Assembly: GCA_021797225.1 (NCBI GenBank)
Contig: JAKAAE010000022.1
Span: forward strand, 1 to 17,096
Direction of reading: 5' to 3'
DNA length: 17,096 nucleotides
From: Thermoplasmata archaeon
Lineage (GTDB): Archaea; Thermoplasmatota; Thermoplasmata; Thermoplasmatales; Thermoplasmataceae
Position 1 is the first letter of the stretch, and every line of letters starts with the position of its first letter. This document shows positions 13,917-17,096 of this stretch, piece after piece. The notes under the pieces are model-generated. The model saw only the letters and a program-made list of their open reading frames with translations. It searched no databases and was not told the origin of the DNA. A program made the translations under genes and the position numbers.

Positions 13917-15233
13917 TCAGTTCAATTTATTTTTAGAACTTATCAGGTATAAAAATACTGATATGGGAATTGAAACCTTATCATTACTCATAGCAGGCAT
14001 GTCGTTTCTTGAAAGTAAGTAACCTTTATCATAGTGTAATTTATTTATTTTTTTATTTCCTGATTTGACCTCTATACCAATATTTTTGTAAACAAAATCA
14101 ACCTCCTTTCCATTCTTTGTTTCTAAATAATAAATGTCATTAAATGAATTCGATAAATGTATTCCAACTATACCTTCAAGAATTTTAGACTCCTCATTTT
14201 CGCGAAATTGCGACTCACCAGAAACATAAAACTTCATAACCCTGTAAATAAATGGATCTGTAAAATATATTTTTTTATTGCTTCTATACATTATTTTTCC
14301 GTTTAATTTCTTGTAAAATATTTTAATAATAAATAATCCTTCCATTATTTCAAGATAGTTTTCTACTGTTTTGTGTGAACCAATTGATGCGGTTTTTGCA
14401 ATAGAGTTTGCTGACAGTCTGGATGAATAACCTGTTATTATCTGGTCCATTATGGCCTTAAAATATTTCTGGTTTTTTTCAAGTTTAGAAATATCACTTA
14501 ATAATGCATCTTTATATATTTCAAATAACTGGCTTAAAGGATCACTATTTTCAAGTAAATACGATGGCCATAAGAATCCACCACTTAATAAATAATTGTT
14601 TAACGCAATATTTAGATTATCTATATATGGTATTAAATTTTGAGCGGATTTATAAAAATTTTCCATGTCCTCCAGATTTATTTCAGTGTTGCAATCAATT
14701 TTATCATAAAATAAATCAAAATATTCCCTAAACTGCATTGGCAAAAATACAATTTTTAATATATCCCTGCCAGGAAACGTTTCCTTTAACAACGAAATTG
14801 AGGAGGAACCGGTTAAATAAATTCTTTTGTCTTTTAAGTAACCAGAATTAAACAAACCAAGTATTAAGGTATTCCAGTCTTTAACAAAACTAATTTCATC
14901 AAGAAAGATGTATCTTGTATTTTTTTTATCAGACTGTTCATCAAAAAATGTTAATGCGTTTTTAATATCTTCTTTACTGTCAATAAAATCACAGGTTAAA
15001 TATAAAATGTTTCTTGGATTAATATTCTTATTTATTAATAAATCCATTATTACTAATTTAATGTATGTTGTTTTGCCAACCTGCCTTGGTCCCAATAAAA
15101 TTATATTTTCATTTTTAAAAGTATAAACATGCTCGGGTTTTGTTTCTAAGGCTTTTTTAACCTTATCGTCTTTTAAAATCTCCGATTTGTTTTTCCACCA
15201 TGGATTCTGCATGGTTACCGTGGTTAAGTCCAT
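13917..15233 (-). CDS. AAA_14/DUF4143 archaeal ATPase
   Basis: A 438-aa P-loop ATPase of the widespread AAA_14-DUF4143 architecture. Walker A is LLGPRQVGKTT (46-56), Walker B RYIFLDEIS (107-115), a sensor-like YLTGSSS (139-145) and PGRD (154-157) follow. The C-terminal part has the DUF4143 restriction-like core: EVDFVYKNIGIEVKSG with D379, E388 and K390 spaced as in PD-(D/E)xK nucleases. The opening MQNPWW is common in archaeal members. Cellular role of the family is unclear; links to defence, mobile DNA and membrane processes have been suggested. The protein is Lys/Asn/Ile-rich. The promoter is unusual: a TATA-like box (plus 15254-15262) sits 25 nt before the ATG and is flanked by an array of palindromes. 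It is not in an operon with either neighbour. Confidence 0.82.
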   Translation of the reverse strand: MDLTTVTMQNPWWKNKSEILKDDKVKKALETKPEHVYTFKNENIILLGPRQVGKTTYIKLVIMDLLINKNINPRNILYLTCDFIDSKEDIKNALTFFDEQSDKKNTRYIFLDEISFVKDWNTLILGLFNSGYLKDKRIYLTGSSSISLLKETFPGRDILKIVFLPMQFREYFDLFYDKIDCNTEINLEDMENFYKSAQNLIPYIDNLNIALNNYLLSGGFLWPSYLLENSDPLSQLFEIYKDALLSDISKLEKNQKYFKAIMDQIITGYSSRLSANSIAKTASIGSHKTVENYLEIMEGLFIIKIFYKKLNGKIMYRSNKKIYFTDPFIYRVMKFYVSGESQFRENEESKILEGIVGIHLSNSFNDIYYLETKNGKEVDFVYKNIGIEVKSGNKKINKLHYDKGYLLSRNDMPAMSNDKVSIPISVFLYLISSKNKLN

Positions 15234-15255
15234 ATTTGGTAATATACTACCAAAT
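15234..15255. promoter_or_regulatory. Palindrome site 1 (TTTGGTAATATACTACCAAA)
   Basis: Perfect 8-bp arms ATTTGGTA/TACCAAAT around 6 bp, centre 15244.5. It fills the space between the TATA-like box and the ATG of the ATPase gene, directly over a leaderless start site, the position of a repressor site. Confidence 0.7.
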
Positions 15256-15265
15256 ATTATTAAGT

Positions 15266-15285
15266 TTTTGGTAGTAGGTACCAGG
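15266..15285. promoter_or_regulatory. Palindrome site 2 (TTTTGGTAGTAGGTACCAGG)
   Basis: TGGTA and TACCA arms five bases apart, centre 15276, immediately upstream of the ATPase TATA-like box. The centre lies 31.5 bp from that of site 1. Confidence 0.6.
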
Positions 15286-15298
15286 TTTATAGGAATAT

Positions 15299-15319
15299 TT
15301 GGTAATGAATAACCAGGAT
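15299..15319. promoter_or_regulatory. Palindrome site 3 (TTGGTAATGAATAACCAGG)
   Basis: TGGT-N8-ACCA, centre 15307.5, again 31.5 bp from site 2. It matches site 4 at 17035-17055 in 19 of 21 bases. Confidence 0.6.
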
Positions 15320-15499
15320 ATGAATTAAACTTAATGGCTTAATCACATTTTCTTAGGGGTATATATCATTTCATGAATTTTAAAGCTTTCCATCAAGAAT
15401 GTGATAGGCAGAGGAAATATTAAAGATCGGGGATACTTTTCAAATAATAAGAATGGGTGCCACAAATAATTATGTAAAATTATAATTAAATATTATAAA

Positions 15500-16831
15500 T
15501 TATTTTTTTCCTGTAATATGCTTATTTGCCATACTGGAATCCAGACCTGACAGGCTTTTTGACTGTGTTTCGAATCCTTTCACCTGCCATAAAACAGTCA
15601 TGCCCAGTGATAATACAAATATAGCCATCACAGTAGTAGCCGGTATGATAAATGGTAGTGTGGTATATGTTAATAATACCATGACCAGACCAGCACCAAC
15701 CCATACAGAAAATCTTACCAGTGAAACATATGTTCCTCTATGGCGTGTGGGAAACAGTTCTGGTTCCAGCATTCCTCTTGCTGCCCATGTTAGTTCACCC
15801 GGAATAAATAATAATGCCATTAAGACAATCAATAATAATCCAGTTGAACTGTGTGTAATCGCCTCAAATCCCCATAATAATGCCCACAGACCTACTAATA
15901 TTCCATATGAAAATATTGTGAATGATTTTCTGCTGATCTTATCAACAAAGAAAATGCCAAATACTATTCCAGCAACAACCATTGTTAAACCGCCAAGAAC
16001 CGGTATTTCTGATGCTATAGTATATGTGAAGTAACTGTAACCGACACCGTAGGCAAAGTAAAGAAAAGCAACATCCTGGGCAATGCCAATCACAATTAAA
16101 ATTAAGAAACGCATTGGAAGGCTGATTCCGGCTTTTACTGGTTCAGCGGTTCCATCCTGATCCTGCCATGCATTTTCTATATCTGTAACACCGTGAACTG
16201 CACGCCATGGTGAGGTTTCCTTCATATAAAGCCATGAAATTCCCATCGCCGCAATAGGAGCAACAAATAGGAGTGATATTGCAGTTTTGCTTACAAATGA
16301 TGAAAAATGTAATAATACAGGTATAAAGGTAACAGCAACACCAATATTTCCAAAATTTTGAACTATTACAAGGGATTTACCCCTTATTTTGGCAGGGACC
16401 GATTCAACAATCATTGATAGTATTGGGGTTTCTAAACCAATTGCCGCCATTCCGACTAAAATAAATGATATTATTAATGCAATTAAATCACTGGAAAAAA
16501 ACACAAAAATTGCTATTCCAGTTACAATCATGGCGGATGTAACCATGAATGACCCTTTCCTTCCAATATGGTCAGCCAAAGTACCGGCGAGTAATGCTCC
16601 AACCCCTCCAGCAATATAAGGCAAACTCAAACCCAAAAATAAATATTTTGATGGGAGGATACCCCCAACAACAGAAACGGGACCATAACTCTCTGCAACA
16701 CCATAGACAAGCATGCCCATAGCAAGTGCAACTAGTACCGCATAGGGAACTTTATTTTTTTCTCCAGTTTTACCGGAATCAACAATATAGCCAGCTTCTC
16801 CTTTTTTTTCTGACTTGGAATCTGCTTCCAT
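15500..16831 (-). CDS. MFS transporter
   Basis: A 443-aa major facilitator with about 12 membrane segments after a charged ~28-residue cytoplasmic N-terminus. The motif A loop GTLADHIGRKGS is at 83-94, and a second-half equivalent appears as VDKISRKS. RGMLEPELFPTRHRGTYVS near TM10-11 resembles the sugar-porter/metabolite:H+ symporter branch. A TATA-like box near 16855-16862 is about 26 nt upstream of the ATG; an AAGAG just before it is a weak Shine-Dalgarno at best. Substrate unknown. It stands alone between the ATPase and the right-edge ORFs, so the context gives no pathway; the sugar-oxidation genes are 11 kb away. Confidence 0.82.
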   Translation of the reverse strand: MEADSKSEKKGEAGYIVDSGKTGEKNKVPYAVLVALAMGMLVYGVAESYGPVSVVGGILPSKYLFLGLSLPYIAGGVGALLAGTLADHIGRKGSFMVTSAMIVTGIAIFVFFSSDLIALIISFILVGMAAIGLETPILSMIVESVPAKIRGKSLVIVQNFGNIGVAVTFIPVLLHFSSFVSKTAISLLFVAPIAAMGISWLYMKETSPWRAVHGVTDIENAWQDQDGTAEPVKAGISLPMRFLILIVIGIAQDVAFLYFAYGVGYSYFTYTIASEIPVLGGLTMVVAGIVFGIFFVDKISRKSFTIFSYGILVGLWALLWGFEAITHSSTGLLLIVLMALLFIPGELTWAARGMLEPELFPTRHRGTYVSLVRFSVWVGAGLVMVLLTYTTLPFIIPATTVMAIFVLSLGMTVLWQVKGFETQSKSLSGLDSSMANKHITGKK

Positions 16832-16892
16832 TATCTCTTATTCAAAAATATAATATATATTTATCTATAGTTATATAGTCGTAATGTCAGAA

Positions 16893-17027
16893 TTATTTTA
16901 TTTTATGGCCGTGTACATTATTTTGTGCGTTTATAAATGGTACCTCTAAGTAATAGAGCCCATTATTCACGTCCCCGCGTTTAAAGTAATCGTTCATATT
17001 CCTGAATGCATGCTTTGAATTAAAACC
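16893..17027 (-). other. Short unidentified minus-strand ORF, possibly a gene remnant
   Basis: An open minus-strand frame ends at TAA (16893-16895) and reads KFVGFNSKHAFRNMNDYFKR then GDVNNGLYYLEVPFINAQNN and VHGHKIK. The composition is protein-like and the DNA locally less AT-rich. The only ATG would give 34 residues (MNDYFKRGDV...); the frame is closed upstream by a stop within the palindrome at 17035-17055. I do not recognise it; a 3' remnant is as likely as a small gene. Confidence 0.35.
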
Positions 17028-17034
17028 TACAAAC

Positions 17035-17055
17035 TTGGTAATGTATTACCAGGAT
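17035..17055. promoter_or_regulatory. Palindrome site 4 (TTGGTAATGTATTACCAGG)
   Basis: GGTAAT and ATTACC arms, centre 17043.5; 19 of 21 bases equal site 3. It lies just upstream of a TATA-like TATTAAAT (17057-17064) and thus at about the same distance (~18 bp centre to centre) as site 2 from the ATPase TATA-like box. Confidence 0.6.
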
Positions 17056-17086
17056 CTATTAAATTAAATTTTATTTATTAATTACA

Positions 17087-17096
17087 ATGGAGATCG
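17087..17096 (+). CDS. Possible 5' end of a plus-strand gene (first codons only)
   Basis: ATG GAG ATC at 17087 runs off the window. A TATA-like stretch is centred about 25 nt upstream, preceded by palindrome site 4. The promoter architecture, not the three codons, is the reason to call a gene here. Product unknown. Confidence 0.35.

Noticed and set aside
14770..14785. GGAAACGTTTCC palindrome inside the ATPase gene, as a possible operator
   Set aside because: It is coding sequence with no relation to a promoter; the AAACGTTT core occurs elsewhere without consistent context.
15333..15402. ATCACATT ... AATGTGAT inverted arms right of the palindrome array, possibly a transposon end
   Set aside because: Only 8-bp arms about 45 bp apart in AT-rich DNA, no target duplication and no transposase next to them.
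15600..16034. 144-aa plus-strand ORF opposite the second MFS gene
   Set aside because: Antisense shadow of a membrane protein gene; no motif of its own.
1..17096. tRNA, rRNA or riboswitch genes
   Set aside because: No cloverleaf-like GC-rich arms, T-loop GGTTCRA-type consensus or rRNA-like stretch was noticed by eye; a tRNAscan-SE or Infernal run would settle it.

Overview
The window looks like chromosomal DNA from an acidophilic archaeon of the Thermoplasmatales, close to Ferroplasma, Acidiplasma or Picrophilus. The DNA is AT-rich, Arg is mostly AGA/AGG and Ile mostly ATA. Most genes or operons have a TATA-like box centred about 25 nt upstream of the start codon, with no Shine-Dalgarno, which is the pattern of leaderless transcription. 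One protein (2484-3260) closely resembles, from memory, the Thermoplasma acidophilum D-aldohexose (mannose) dehydrogenase AldT. No database search was run; all names rest on motif and family recognition.

Left part (1-4598), sugar oxidation. After the 3' end of a HTH_10 regulator come a GnaD-type sugar-acid dehydratase, an aldose-1-epimerase-like protein and an AldT-type dehydrogenase on the minus strand, and a divergent UxuA-type mannonate dehydratase on the plus strand. Together they can oxidise an aldohexose to its aldonate and dehydrate it to 2-keto-3-deoxygluconate, the entry of the non-phosphorylative Entner-Doudoroff route.

Middle part (4599-13630), about 9 kb of accessory DNA bounded by a 117-bp direct repeat of the uxuA 3' end. 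It holds an IS5-like transposase broken by an in-frame TAG, a D-2-hydroxyacid dehydrogenase, a 3' remnant of an ISAzo13-type transposase, an AT-rich YtcJ-like amidohydrolase, an unidentified frameshifted gene remnant, an Lrp/AsnC regulator frameshifted by an 11-bp tandem duplication, and, divergent from it, a tight operon of class III aminotransferase, MFS transporter and M20 N-carbamoyl-amino-acid-type amidase. That operon looks like uptake and catabolism of an amino acid or N-carbamoyl/ureido compound.

Right part (13631-17096). The second copy of the uxuA 3' end is followed by an AAA_14/DUF4143 ATPase on the minus strand, a second MFS transporter, a short unidentified minus-strand ORF and the first codons of a plus-strand gene. 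The ATPase promoter carries three TGGTA...TACCA-type palindromes at exactly 31.5-bp centre spacing (three helical turns). A fourth copy lies at the same distance from the putative TATA box of the plus-strand gene at the right edge.

Most notable: the 117-bp repeat whose five differences are all silent, the reversible-looking 11-bp duplication in the Lrp gene, and the phased palindrome array.
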